This document shows, piece after piece, positions 43,703-53,370 of a stretch of DNA of 64,000 nucleotides. Each line of letters begins with the position of its first letter. Positions within the stretch are counted from its first letter, which is position 1. Origin of the DNA: GCA-002728855 sp036340635 (GTDB taxonomy: Bacteria > Bacteroidota > Bacteroidia > Flavobacteriales > Flavobacteriaceae); assembly GCA_036340635.1 (NCBI GenBank), contig JAYYYF010000022.1:19771-83770 (forward strand), written 5' to 3'. A program made the translations under genes and the position numbers. Under the pieces are notes generated by a model, which had not been told where the DNA came from, made no database searches, and was given only the letters and a program-made list of their open reading frames with translations.

Positions 43703-44737
43703 TTAAAAATTTTTCCATCCTTGTGCTTCTAGCTTTATTTTTTGATTTAAGATATTTTCTATAAAACAACCCTTTGTTTTCTTTGTCATATGGCCAATAG
43801 CGGAGACTAGATTATTTTTCTTGATTTTTTCATAATCTTTTTGGCTAATAGTGAATAGAAGTTCATAATCCTCCCCACCATTAAGTGCAGCAGTTGTAGA
43901 GTTGAATTTAAATTCTTGAGCTGTATTTTTCACTTCTTGGTCAATCGGGATTTTTTCCTCATATATAGAACATCCAAGTTTGGATGCTTTAGACAGATGA
44001 AGAATCTCAGAAGATAATCCATCACTTATATCAATCATTGATGTAGGTATTATATCAAGTTGATCTAAAACTTCAATAACATCTTTTCTTGATTCAGGCT
44101 TAAGTTGTCTTTCAATACAATAAGAATATTTTGACAAATCTGGTTGAGATTGAGGGTTAACTTTAAAAACAGCTTTTTCACGCTCTAAAACTTGTAATCC
44201 CATATAAGCACCACCAAGATCACCACTAACCATTAAAATATCATTTTCATTAGCGCCGCTTCGATAAGTTATTTTTTCCTTTGAGGCCTGTCCTACAGCA
44301 GTTATTGAAATTGTTAAGCCTTGGACACTACTTGATGTATCTCCTCCAACAAGATCAACTTTGAAATTTTTGCAGGCAAGAGAGATTCCAGAATAAAGTT
44401 CTTCCAACGAGTCTAGATTAAAGCGATTTGAAACAGCTATTGAAACAGTTATTTGATTAGCAGTTGCATTCATTGCATAAATGTCTGAAAGATTCACTAC
44501 TACTGCTTTGTATCCTAAATGCTTTAAAGGCATGTAGGACAAGTCAAAATGAATTCCTTCAATTAGTAAATCTGTGCTTAATACAGTAAGATCTTCATTC
44601 AATTTCAAAACAGCACCATCATCTCCAACCCCTTTTAAACTACTTTTTTGGGTAAGACTAAAATTTTTTGTTAAATGTTCAATTAATTTAAACTCTCCAT
44701 AATCTGAAAGAGGTGTGCGATTTTTATTTTCAAACAT
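43703..44737 (-). CDS. thiL: Thiamine-monophosphate kinase
   Basis: The start chosen is ATG 44737 (MFENKNRTPLSDYGEF, 344 residues); the frame can run to 44782 but without family support. The enzyme phosphorylates thiamine monophosphate to TPP. Signatures are GVGDDGAVL near 34-42, STDLLIEGIHFD, VGGDTSSS and SMIDISDGLSSEI. It is far from the thiamine transport locus and no THI element precedes it. It may finish the salvage route started by the kinase at 17782. Confidence 0.94.
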   Translation of the reverse strand: MFENKNRTPLSDYGEFKLIEHLTKNFSLTQKSSLKGVGDDGAVLKLNEDLTVLSTDLLIEGIHFDLSYMPLKHLGYKAVVVNLSDIYAMNATANQITVSIAVSNRFNLDSLEELYSGISLACKNFKVDLVGGDTSSSVQGLTISITAVGQASKEKITYRSGANENDILMVSGDLGGAYMGLQVLEREKAVFKVNPQSQPDLSKYSYCIERQLKPESRKDVIEVLDQLDIIPTSMIDISDGLSSEILHLSKASKLGCSIYEEKIPIDQEVKNTAQEFKFNSTTAALNGGEDYELLFTISQKDYEKIKKNNLVSAIGHMTKKTKGCFIENILNQKIKLEAQGWKNF

Positions 44738-44795
44738 TAATATGATAATTTTGCATGGCGCAATATAGTTTCTTCTTTGCAAAACAATATCTTTA

Positions 44796-46061
44796 ATGAA
44801 ATTATTTTTGGTGAAGTTTTATCAATTAATATTATGTTCCCTAGTTCTTTTTTCTTGCACAAGAGGTGAAATTGGATTTAGAGGAGACTATGATGAGTTT
44901 ATAGATGAAAATCAATCTGGATTAGATCCTAATTCTGAAATTAAAAAAGCACCATGTGAAAATGGTTTTGCAGGGGAATACCCATGTAAAGGATATGATC
45001 TAATTGCTCATTTATCCTTATCAGATTTTGAAAGTGAAGGTGGTAATGATAGCTGGGGTTGGATAGATTCTCAGAGTCAAAAGGAATATGTTTTAATGGG
45101 ACTTGATGATGGTACAGGATTTGTAGACATTAGCGATCCTGAAAACCCAATTTTTCTTGGGAAATTATTAAGCGCTACATCAAAAAGCATTTGGCGTGAC
45201 ATAAAAGTTTATAATGATCATGCATTTATTGTTAGTGAGGCTGAAAATCATGGATTGCAGGTGTTTGATTTAAAAAAATTAAGAGGTTTGGAGGGAAGAA
45301 AAAATTTTGAATCAGATGCAACCCTAAATACTTTTGGGAATGCTCATAACATAGCGATAAATGAAGAAAGCGGATATGCATATGTTGTTGGAACCTCGAG
45401 AGCTAATGATTATAATGGAGGAGTACATTTTATTGACATTTCTAATCCTACAAATCCAATTGAGGTAGGAGGATATGGAGGTGATGGATATAGTCACGAT
45501 GCTCACGTTGTAAACTATATAGGCCCTGATTCTGATTATAAAGAAAAGGAGATTTTTGTGGGGAGTAATGAAAGCAAACTTGTTTTTGTAGATGTTACAG
45601 ATAAAGAAAATCCAATTTCAATTTCTTCTCTTGAATATGAAAACGTAGCATATACTCACCAGGGATGGTTCACCGAGGATCATGAATATTTCATTTTTGG
45701 AGATGAGGCAGATGAATTACAAAGAGGGGGGAACACCAGGACAATAATTGTTGATGTCAAAGACTTGGACGATCCTAAGGTTCACCATTTCTATTATGGC
45801 CCGACACCAGCAATTGACCATAATGGATACGTTAAGGGAGATACATTTTTCTTAGCAAATTATACTTCGGGGATAAGAATAATTGACATAAGTGGTGTCT
45901 CTGATAAGGAAATGGAGGAGACAGGATTTTTTGATACTTATCCAACTAATAACTCAACATCTTTTAATGGTGTTTGGAGTATATATCCATATTTTGAGAG
46001 TGGTATAATCTCTATAAGTGATTCAAATTCGGGATTATTTTTGGTGAAAAAATCAGAATAG
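44796..46061 (+). CDS. Choice-of-anchor B / LVIVD-repeat lipoprotein
   Basis: This 421-residue protein has a lipoprotein signal ending LFSC (Cys21). After a short linker with CENGFAGEYPC, it consists of repeated LVIVD-type blades: GTGFVDISDPENPIFLG, GLQVFDLKKL, GVHFIDISNPTNPIEVG, LVFVDVTDKENPISIS and GIRIIDISGVSDKEM. This predicts a beta-propeller of about six or seven blades on the outer face of a membrane. It fits the choice-of-anchor B family, whose function is unknown. It is coupled to the next lipoprotein gene. Confidence 0.87.
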   Translation: MKLFLVKFYQLILCSLVLFSCTRGEIGFRGDYDEFIDENQSGLDPNSEIKKAPCENGFAGEYPCKGYDLIAHLSLSDFESEGGNDSWGWIDSQSQKEYVLMGLDDGTGFVDISDPENPIFLGKLLSATSKSIWRDIKVYNDHAFIVSEAENHGLQVFDLKKLRGLEGRKNFESDATLNTFGNAHNIAINEESGYAYVVGTSRANDYNGGVHFIDISNPTNPIEVGGYGGDGYSHDAHVVNYIGPDSDYKEKEIFVGSNESKLVFVDVTDKENPISISSLEYENVAYTHQGWFTEDHEYFIFGDEADELQRGGNTRTIIVDVKDLDDPKVHHFYYGPTPAIDHNGYVKGDTFFLANYTSGIRIIDISGVSDKEMEETGFFDTYPTNNSTSFNGVWSIYPYFESGIISISDSNSGLFLVKKSE

Positions 46062-47423
46062 ATGAAAGATCTTTTTTTTGTCTTTTTAATATTGTTTTTT
46101 TTGAGCTGCGACGATCAGCTAATATCTGATTGGCAAGTCCCTGAATTTTTTGAAGGAGAAAATCTTTGGGTAAGAGTTTATGGAGGTAGTGATGAAGATA
46201 TTGCTCATTCAATCATTGAGACCAATGATGGCGGATTTGCAGTTTTAGGAAACACAAAAAGTATAGATGGGGATATATCAGGAAGGAGTAATTCCGATAG
46301 GGATTGGTTTTTCTTAAAACTTGATCAGAATGGAGATATTTTGTGGAAAAAAGTTTATGGAGGATCAGGAGATGATCATGGCCATTCTGTTATTCAAACT
46401 CAAGATGGAGGATATATTTTACTTGGATATACTAGCAGTAAGGATGGAGATGTTAATCCAAACGATGGTTTTGATGATATTAAACTAAATGGAAATCCAC
46501 ATGATAACTGGATAATAAAAATCGATCAATTTGGGAATATAATTTGGGAGGATGTTTATGGATTTAAAGGGCATGACCATGCTTATTCTATTATCCCAAC
46601 TATGGATGGAGGTTATTTTTTCAATGGGTTTTTGGATGTTACTGCTTCTCAAGGAGCAGGAGATGATTATGTTGGATTAAAAAAAAATCATGGGGTTGGA
46701 GAGTTTTGGTGCCATAAAATCGATCAAAACGGTAATTTACAGTGGAGAAAATATTATGGGGGTACAAATAATGATAGATCATATGATGCAATTGAGACAG
46801 AGGAAGGAAATTTTTTAATTGTAGGGACTTCAGAAAGTCTTGATGTTGATATTTCTAATCCAAAGGGGAGTTATGATGTTTGGGCTATTCTTGTTAATTC
46901 AAAAGGAGAAATGATTTGGGAAAATTCATTTGGAGGAAGTGGAATTGATCAAGCTAAAGCTGTAATTAAAGATTTCAATAGTAACTATAAAATTATTGGC
47001 AGTTCATTTAGTCAAGACAAAGATGTTTCTAATCCAAAGGGGAGCTCAGATATATGGTTAGTTACTATAGATAAATTTGGAAACCTTGTAAGTGAAATTA
47101 GTTTTGGCGGATCAGATTTTGATTCAGGGATGGCTTTAGTTGAAAGTTTTGACAAAAGTATTTTTTTAATTGGACATTCTAGAAGTTCTGATATTGATTT
47201 CACTTATAATTCAGGGAAAAATGACATTGTATTGGTCCATATTAGTCCAGGGGGAGAATTAATAGAAACTTTTTTGCTAGGGGGTAGCAATGATGATATA
47301 GGACATGATATAATTCAGACTTCAAAAGGAGAAATTGTAATTGTTGGTGAAACAATGAGTCAAAACAATGATTTTTCAAACACTAAAGGGGGCATTGATA
47401 TAGTTGTTAGTAAGTGGCGATAA
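46062..47423 (+). CDS. Seven-repeat beta-propeller lipoprotein
   Basis: This 453-residue protein has a lipoprotein signal ending FLSC (Cys16). It contains seven repeats of about 58-68 residues, each opening with a Y/F/L-GG-S/T or similar turn at residues 40, 99, 167, 232, 290, 348 and 406. Each continues with an acidic loop, a D-G-G-F/Y turn and an aromatic strand (IIETNDGGFAVLG in the first). Seven equal units indicate a seven-bladed propeller. The gene starts directly after the stop of the choice-of-anchor B gene. The function is unknown; surface binding or scaffolding is an inference. Confidence 0.85.
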   Translation: MKDLFFVFLILFFLSCDDQLISDWQVPEFFEGENLWVRVYGGSDEDIAHSIIETNDGGFAVLGNTKSIDGDISGRSNSDRDWFFLKLDQNGDILWKKVYGGSGDDHGHSVIQTQDGGYILLGYTSSKDGDVNPNDGFDDIKLNGNPHDNWIIKIDQFGNIIWEDVYGFKGHDHAYSIIPTMDGGYFFNGFLDVTASQGAGDDYVGLKKNHGVGEFWCHKIDQNGNLQWRKYYGGTNNDRSYDAIETEEGNFLIVGTSESLDVDISNPKGSYDVWAILVNSKGEMIWENSFGGSGIDQAKAVIKDFNSNYKIIGSSFSQDKDVSNPKGSSDIWLVTIDKFGNLVSEISFGGSDFDSGMALVESFDKSIFLIGHSRSSDIDFTYNSGKNDIVLVHISPGGELIETFLLGGSNDDIGHDIIQTSKGEIVIVGETMSQNNDFSNTKGGIDIVVSKWR

Positions 47424-47482
47424 ATTTCTTCAAACACCTATTTTATTTAACTAAAACGTACAAAAAAGTCCCAAAATAGAAA

Positions 47483-47490
47483 TATATTTG
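47483..47490 (+). promoter_or_regulatory. -7 element of the suf operon promoter
   Basis: TATATTTG matches TAnnTTTG and lies 27 bases before the sufA ATG. No convincing -33 TTG is present. It is the only promoter-like element ahead of the suf genes. Confidence 0.55.
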
Positions 47491-47517
47491 CAAAAGATTT
47501 AATCTATAAAGTAAATT

Positions 47518-47847
47518 ATGGTTAAGGTTTCTATTTCTGCTAAAGCAAAGGTTTCGCAGCTTATGAATGAAGAAGGATTTGATCCTACAAAGGACTTTGT
47601 CCGTGTTGGTGTTAAAAGCGGAGGATGTTCAGGCCTTTCATATGAATTAAAATTTGACAAAGACAAGGATTCTGCAGATAAACTTTTTGAGGACAATAAG
47701 GTCAGGATTTTGGTAGACAAAAAAAGTTTGTTATATCTAGTTGGGACAACTTTAGATTATAGTGGAGGACTCAATGGTAAAGGATTTGTTTTTAGAAATC
47801 CCAATGCAAACAGAACTTGTGGTTGTGGGGAGAGCTTTTCACTTTAA
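47518..47847 (+). CDS. sufA: SufA/HesB-type iron-sulfur carrier
   Basis: This 109-residue A-type carrier protein has the three conserved cysteines: one in SGGCSGLSY near residue 41 and two in TCGCGESF near the C-terminus. It accepts a cluster from SufBCD and passes it on to target proteins. It starts the suf operon and is 11 bases upstream of sufB. Confidence 0.95.
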   Translation: MVKVSISAKAKVSQLMNEEGFDPTKDFVRVGVKSGGCSGLSYELKFDKDKDSADKLFEDNKVRILVDKKSLLYLVGTTLDYSGGLNGKGFVFRNPNANRTCGCGESFSL

Positions 47848-47858
47848 AATTAAATTTT

Positions 47859-49304
47859 ATGGCCTATACAGAAGAGCAGTTAAAAAAGGAACTTGAGAAT
47901 AAGGAATATGAGTATGGTTTTTATACTGATATTGATTCTGAAACTTTTCCAAAAGGTCTTGATGATAAAATTGTTACTCAGATTTCAAAAAAGAAAGGTG
48001 AGCCTAGCTGGATGACTGAATGGAGATTGGATGCCTATAAAATATGGAAAGAGATGGAAGAGCCAGATTGGGTTAATGTAAAATATAAAAAACCTGATTT
48101 CCAATCTATTTCATATTATTCGGCACCTAAGAAAAAAAGTAAATACAAAAGTTTAGATGAAGTTGACCCTGAGTTATTAGTAACTTTTAAAAAATTAGGA
48201 ATTTCAATCGAAGAACAAAAAAGACTAACAGGAGTTGCTGTTGACATTGTAATGGATTCTGTCTCAGTTGCAACAACATTTAGAGAATCTCTTGAGAAAG
48301 AAGGAATAATTTTTTGTTCAATATCTGAAGCTATTCAGAAATATCCTCAACTAGTTAAAAAATATATTGGGACAGTTGTTCCTAAGAAAGACAATTTTTA
48401 TGCAGCTCTTAATTCGGCAGTATTTTCTGACGGATCCTTCTGTTATATACCAAAAGGTGTTCGTTGTCCTATGGAATTGTCTACTTATTTTAGAATTAAT
48501 CAGGCCGGTACGGGTCAATTTGAGAGAACTTTAGTGATTGCTGATGAATCTAGTTATGTTAGTTATTTGGAAGGATGTACAGCTCCGGCAAGAGATGAAA
48601 ACCAATTACACGCTGCAGTTGTAGAGCTTGTAGCTTTGGACAAAGCAGAAATAAAATATTCTACAGTTCAAAATTGGTTTCCTGGAGATAAAAATGGAAA
48701 AGGAGGAGTCTTTAATTTTGTCACAAAGAGAGGATTATGCCATAATCATTCCAAAATTTCTTGGACTCAAGTAGAAACAGGATCTGCGGTTACCTGGAAG
48801 TATCCTTCTTGTATTTTAAAAGGGGATAATTCTATAGGAGAATTTTATTCTATAGCATTGACAAATAATTTTCAACAAGCTGACACAGGAACAAAAATGA
48901 TCCATTTGGGGAATAACACTAAAAGTACTATAATTTCTAAAGGTATTTGTGCTGGGAAATCACAAAGTAGTTACAGAGGATTAGTTCAAGTTTCGCCAAG
49001 AGCAAAAAATGCCCGGAATTTTTCTCAGTGTGATTCTCTCTTGATGGGGAATAGTTGTGGATCCCATACTTTCCCATACATTGAAGCTCGCAATAACTCT
49101 GCCCAAATAGAGCATGAAGCGACAACAAGTAAAATAGGTGAAGACCAAATATTTTATTGTAATCAAAGAGGTATAGATACCGAAAAAGCAATTGCACTAA
49201 TTGTTAATGGCTTTAGTAAAGAGGTTTTGAATAAATTGCCAATGGAGTTTGCTGTCGAGGCTCAAAAATTATTAGAAATATCTTTAGAGGGTTCAGTTGG
49301 ATAA
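47859..49304 (+). CDS. sufB: Iron-sulfur cluster scaffold SufB
   Basis: The start chosen is ATG 47859 (MAYTEEQLKKELE, 481 residues); the frame can run to 47817 but this would overlap sufA. SufB forms the scaffold with SufC and SufD. Conserved segments are FCYIPKGVRCPMELSTYFRI, ESSYVSYLEGCTAPA and the C-terminal SLLMGNSCGSHTFPYIEARN with the cluster-binding cysteines. The length is normal. Confidence 0.96.
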   Translation: MAYTEEQLKKELENKEYEYGFYTDIDSETFPKGLDDKIVTQISKKKGEPSWMTEWRLDAYKIWKEMEEPDWVNVKYKKPDFQSISYYSAPKKKSKYKSLDEVDPELLVTFKKLGISIEEQKRLTGVAVDIVMDSVSVATTFRESLEKEGIIFCSISEAIQKYPQLVKKYIGTVVPKKDNFYAALNSAVFSDGSFCYIPKGVRCPMELSTYFRINQAGTGQFERTLVIADESSYVSYLEGCTAPARDENQLHAAVVELVALDKAEIKYSTVQNWFPGDKNGKGGVFNFVTKRGLCHNHSKISWTQVETGSAVTWKYPSCILKGDNSIGEFYSIALTNNFQQADTGTKMIHLGNNTKSTIISKGICAGKSQSSYRGLVQVSPRAKNARNFSQCDSLLMGNSCGSHTFPYIEARNNSAQIEHEATTSKIGEDQIFYCNQRGIDTEKAIALIVNGFSKEVLNKLPMEFAVEAQKLLEISLEGSVG

Positions 49305-49315
49305 AACAAATTGAC

Positions 49316-50062
49316 ATGTTAAAAATAAAAAATCTTAGTGCCAAAGTTGACGGCAAAACTATTTTAAAAGGAATAAATTTAGAGGTAAAACCTGGTGAAG
49401 TTCATGCCATAATGGGACCGAATGGTTCTGGGAAGAGTACTTTAGCTTCTGTTATAGCTGGGCATGAAGACTATGAGATAGTTAAAGGGGCTATTTCTTT
49501 TCTAGGAGAAGATCTCACGGGAATGGATGCAGAATCTAGATCACACAAGGGAATTTTTCTTTCTTTTCAATACCCTGTTGAAATACCTGGTGTTAGTGTA
49601 ACAAATTTTATAAAAACAGCTATAAATGCAACTAGGAAAGCACAAGGGCTTGATGATATGCCTGCAAATGAAATGTTGAAAAAGATTAGAGAAGTATCTA
49701 ATTTATTTGATATTGATTCAAAATTTCTTTCTCGATCTTTAAATGAGGGATTTTCTGGTGGCGAAAAAAAACGAAATGAAATTTTCCAGATGGCTATGAT
49801 TGAACCTAAGCTGGCTGTTCTTGATGAAACTGATTCAGGATTGGACATTGATGCTTTAAAGGTTGTTGCTAATGGAGTAAACAAATTTAGAAGTAAAGAC
49901 AATGCAATAATTTTAATCACTCACTATCAAAGGTTGTTAGAATATATTGTCCCAGATTTTGTGCATGTGATTTTTGATGGGAAAACCGTAAAATCAGGAT
50001 CAAAAAAATTAGCAATGGATCTTGAATCTAAAGGATATGATTGGATAAAAGAAAAGGCTTAA
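49316..50062 (+). CDS. sufC: SufC ABC-type ATPase
   Basis: This 248-residue ATPase has Walker A GPNGSGKS (35-42), the signature FSGGEKKR and Walker B LAVLDETDSGLD. SufC drives conformational change in the SufBCD scaffold. It is not a transporter, as shown by the absence of a membrane partner and the suf context. It is 3 bases upstream of sufD. Confidence 0.96.
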   Translation: MLKIKNLSAKVDGKTILKGINLEVKPGEVHAIMGPNGSGKSTLASVIAGHEDYEIVKGAISFLGEDLTGMDAESRSHKGIFLSFQYPVEIPGVSVTNFIKTAINATRKAQGLDDMPANEMLKKIREVSNLFDIDSKFLSRSLNEGFSGGEKKRNEIFQMAMIEPKLAVLDETDSGLDIDALKVVANGVNKFRSKDNAIILITHYQRLLEYIVPDFVHVIFDGKTVKSGSKKLAMDLESKGYDWIKEKA

Positions 50063-50065
50063 TTA

Positions 50066-51382
50066 ATGGAATTTCAAGAAAAATTGTTGTATTCGCACGT
50101 AGCTTTTGAAGAGTTGTTTGATGTTGAAAATCCGATACATGATAAAAGACTTGAAGCTTTAAAAATCTTCGAAAAAAAAGGTTTCCCTACAAGAAAAGAT
50201 GAGGCATGGAAGTACACTTCATTAAATTCATTGGTAAATAAAGATTATGCTCTTTTCCCAAAAAAAGAAACCCCAATTGAATTAAAAAAAGTAAAAAAGT
50301 TTTTCTTGTATGAAATAGACACTTATAAAATTATATTTATAGATGGGGTATATAGTCCATTTCTTTCAGACACTACCCATGATGGTCTAGATGTTTGTTT
50401 GATGTCAGCAGCTCTATCAAAATATAAGTATAGAAAAATTATAGAAAAATATTTTGGTAATGCCGGAAGTAATGAAGATAGTTTAACTGCTCTGAATACT
50501 TCCTACGCTAGAGAAGGAGCATATATATATATTCCTAAGAACATAGTTGCTGAAAAACCAATAGAAATTATTCATTTTTCAACTGGGAAAGAACAATCAA
50601 TTTGGTTGCAACCTAGGAATTTAATAGTCTTAGATAATAATTCCCAGGCACAAATAATAGAAAGGCACCAAAGTCTTAAACCGCATGAGGTTGTAACAAA
50701 TAGCGTTACTGAAATTTTTACAAATAAGGATTCTTTATTGGATTATTATAAAATACAGAATGATCTAATTTCTTCATCTTTAATTGATAACACATATATT
50801 TCACAAGAAAAAAACAGTACAGCTTCTGTACACACTTTTTCCTTGGGAGGTAAATTAGTTAGAAACAATCTTAATTTTTTCCACTCAGGACAAAGAATAA
50901 ATTCTACACTTAAAGGAGTAACTATATTAAATGGTGAAGAACATGTTGATCATTATACACTAGTTAAGCACTCCGAGCCTAATTGTGAAAGTTTTCAAGA
51001 ATATAAAGGGATTTTTTCTGAAAAATCTAAAGGCATATTTAACGGTAAAATATTTGTTGAATCCATAGCCCAAAAAACTAATGCTTTCCAACAAAGTAAT
51101 AATCTGTTATTAGATGATATGGCAACTGTTAATACTAAACCTCAGTTAGAAATATTTGCTGATGATGTAAAGTGTTCTCATGGATGTACAATTGGTCAAC
51201 TTGATAAAGAGGCTCTTTTTTATCTTCGTTCAAGAGGGGTGCCAAAAAATGAAGCTAAGGCACTTTTAACTTATGCTTTTGCTAACAACATTTTGGATGG
51301 AGTTCAACTACCTATTGTTAAAAAGAGAGTCAAAAATTTAATTTCAAAAAAGCTTGGTGTTAACTTAGGATTTGATCTTTGA
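50066..51382 (+). CDS. sufD: Iron-sulfur assembly protein SufD
   Basis: This 438-residue SufB paralogue contains DEAWKYTSLNSL near residues 40-51. The C-terminal signature is FADDVKCSHGCTIGQLDKEALFYLRSRG, with the His and Cys residues that face SufB. The length is normal. It overlaps sufS through TGATG. Confidence 0.94.
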   Translation: MEFQEKLLYSHVAFEELFDVENPIHDKRLEALKIFEKKGFPTRKDEAWKYTSLNSLVNKDYALFPKKETPIELKKVKKFFLYEIDTYKIIFIDGVYSPFLSDTTHDGLDVCLMSAALSKYKYRKIIEKYFGNAGSNEDSLTALNTSYAREGAYIYIPKNIVAEKPIEIIHFSTGKEQSIWLQPRNLIVLDNNSQAQIIERHQSLKPHEVVTNSVTEIFTNKDSLLDYYKIQNDLISSSLIDNTYISQEKNSTASVHTFSLGGKLVRNNLNFFHSGQRINSTLKGVTILNGEEHVDHYTLVKHSEPNCESFQEYKGIFSEKSKGIFNGKIFVESIAQKTNAFQQSNNLLLDDMATVNTKPQLEIFADDVKCSHGCTIGQLDKEALFYLRSRGVPKNEAKALLTYAFANNILDGVQLPIVKKRVKNLISKKLGVNLGFDL

Positions 51383-52596
51383 TGATAAATGTAAACTTAA
51401 TTAGAAAAGACTTCCCAATACTCGATCAGAGAGTTAATGGGCAAAAACTTATTTATTTTGATAATGCAGCAACCTCACAGACGCCAAATCAGGTAGTTCA
51501 ATCAATTGTTGATTATTACAAACAGACAAATTCAAATATCCACCGAGGCACCCATAAATTAAGTATTCAAGCTACAACAGCTTATGAGGAGACTAGGGGA
51601 AAGGTTCAAAAATATTTTAACACAAAGCTTCCTCAAGAAATTATTTTCACTTCAGGAACAACTCAATCAATAAACATAATCACTTTGGGATATACTGATT
51701 TGTTGACTTCTGAAGATGAGGTGATTGTTTCTGAGATGGAGCACCATTCAAATATAGTCCCTATTCAGATGCTTTGTGAGCGGACGGGGGCAAGGTTAAA
51801 TGTAATTCCAATGGATGAGCAAGGGAATTTAATCATTAGTGAGTTTGACAAGGTTTTATCGGAGAAAACAAAACTAGTTTTTATAAGTCATGTTTCAAAT
51901 GCACTGGGAACCGTGAATCCGATTTCAGAAATAATAAAAAAATCACATTGCATGGGAGCAAAAGTTTTAGTTGATGGCGCTCAAGGAGCTTCCCATTTTG
52001 AAATAGATCTTCAGAAATTGGATGTTGATTATTATACGGTTTCAGCACATAAAATGTATGGCCCAACTGGAGTAGGAGTTCTATATGGCAAAGAGGAGTT
52101 ACTTGAAAAATTATCGCCATGGCATGGAGGGGGAGAAATGATAGATGAGGTTTCTTTTGAAAAAACAACATACGGGAAACTGCCTCACAAGTTTGAGCCA
52201 GGCACTCCAAACATTGCAGGTGTTATTGCTTTTGGTTCTGCTATTGAATATATAAATAATATTGGGTTAAAGAATATTAAGGCTTATGAAGATGAGCTCT
52301 TGGAATATTCTACTGTAGAACTTAAAAAAATAGAAGGCCTAAAAATTTATGGCGAAGCAAAAAATAAAACGTCTGTTATTTCATTTAATGTTGAAGGAAT
52401 TCATCACTATGACTTGGGTAGCCTTTTAGATCAATTTGGTGTCGCTGTTAGAATTGGTCATCATTGCGCTCAACCTGTCATGAATTATTTTAAAATTCCT
52501 GGAACCGTAAGAATGTCTTTTTCATTTTATAACACAAAAGAAGAAATTAACATTATGATTCAGGCACTTAAGCAAGCAATCAAGATGTTACAATAA
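51382..52596 (+). CDS. sufS: SufS cysteine desulfurase
   Basis: This 404-residue PLP enzyme takes sulfur from cysteine as a persulfide. It starts at the ATG that overlaps the sufD stop as TGATG. DNAATSQTP is the N-terminal signature, the PLP lysine is in VSAHKMYGPTG, and the persulfide Cys is in VRIGHHCAQPVM. These are group II desulfurase features, working with SufE. Confidence 0.96.
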   Translation: MINVNLIRKDFPILDQRVNGQKLIYFDNAATSQTPNQVVQSIVDYYKQTNSNIHRGTHKLSIQATTAYEETRGKVQKYFNTKLPQEIIFTSGTTQSINIITLGYTDLLTSEDEVIVSEMEHHSNIVPIQMLCERTGARLNVIPMDEQGNLIISEFDKVLSEKTKLVFISHVSNALGTVNPISEIIKKSHCMGAKVLVDGAQGASHFEIDLQKLDVDYYTVSAHKMYGPTGVGVLYGKEELLEKLSPWHGGGEMIDEVSFEKTTYGKLPHKFEPGTPNIAGVIAFGSAIEYINNIGLKNIKAYEDELLEYSTVELKKIEGLKIYGEAKNKTSVISFNVEGIHHYDLGSLLDQFGVAVRIGHHCAQPVMNYFKIPGTVRMSFSFYNTKEEINIMIQALKQAIKMLQ

Positions 52597-52612
52597 ATTC
52601 TTATTTTTGAAT

Positions 52613-53038
52613 ATGGCTGATATGGGAGCTATTCAAGAAGAAATTGTAGCTGAATTTTCAACATTTGATAATTGGGCTGAACGGTATGAATATATGATAG
52701 AACTTGGGAAATCCTTACCATTAATAGATCCAAAATATAAGATTGAAGAAAATTTAATTAAAGGCTGTCAAAGTAATGTTTGGCTTCATGCAGAAACTAA
52801 TAATGGTAAATTAATTTTCACAGCTGATAGCGATGCAATTCTTACAAAAGGAATTATAGCTATCCTAATTCGTGTTTTTTCTAATCAGGATGCAGATTCA
52901 ATTATGGAAGCAAAAACAGATTTTATAGATGAAATTGGTTTAAAAAAACACCTTTCTCCCATTCGTGCAAATGGTCTTTTATCTATGATAAAAGAATTGA
53001 AAATGTATGCTATCAAGTCTAAAACAAAAGCGAATTAA
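52613..53038 (+). CDS. sufE: SufE sulfur acceptor
   Basis: The start chosen is ATG 52613 (MADMGAIQEEIV, 141 residues); a TTG two codons upstream is less likely. The catalytic Cys52 is in IKGCQSNVWLH. SufE stimulates SufS and carries its sulfur to SufB. It follows sufS by 16 bases. Confidence 0.95.
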   Translation: MADMGAIQEEIVAEFSTFDNWAERYEYMIELGKSLPLIDPKYKIEENLIKGCQSNVWLHAETNNGKLIFTADSDAILTKGIIAILIRVFSNQDADSIMEAKTDFIDEIGLKKHLSPIRANGLLSMIKELKMYAIKSKTKAN

Positions 53039-53043
53039 TTTTT

Positions 53044-53370
53044 ATGAGTAAAGACAAAATTGATACAGATTTAATCGCTGAAAAAGTTGTTTCAGTTTTG
53101 AAAACTATTTATGATCCTGAAATTCCAGTTGATATTTATGAATTAGGATTAATATATGATGTCTTTGTTAATGAAAATTATGATGTCAAGATTATTATGA
53201 CTCTTACTACTCCAAATTGTCCTGTTGCTGAAACTCTACCTCGAGAGGTTGAAGAGAAGGTAGAGTCCATTTCGGTAATAAAGAGTGCTAAAGTTGAGAT
53301 AACTTTTGATCCCCCTTGGAATAAGGATTTAATGAGTGAGGAGGCTAAATTAGAATTAGGTTTGTTGTAA
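53044..53370 (+). CDS. sufT: MIP18/DUF59-family iron-sulfur assembly factor (SufT-like)
   Basis: This 108-residue protein has the DUF59 layout: KTIYDPEIPVDIYELGLIYDV near residues 22-42, then MTLTTPNCPVAETLP with a single conserved Cys, and VEITFDPPWNKDLMSEEAKLELG. Members act late in Fe-S maturation. The suf context supports that. Its stop overlaps the next start (TAATG). Confidence 0.92.
   Translation: MSKDKIDTDLIAEKVVSVLKTIYDPEIPVDIYELGLIYDVFVNENYDVKIIMTLTTPNCPVAETLPREVEEKVESISVIKSAKVEITFDPPWNKDLMSEEAKLELGLL

Noticed and set aside
48937..49197. Minus-strand frame within sufB as a gene
   Set aside because: It is antisense to a conserved coding region and its translation has no family features.
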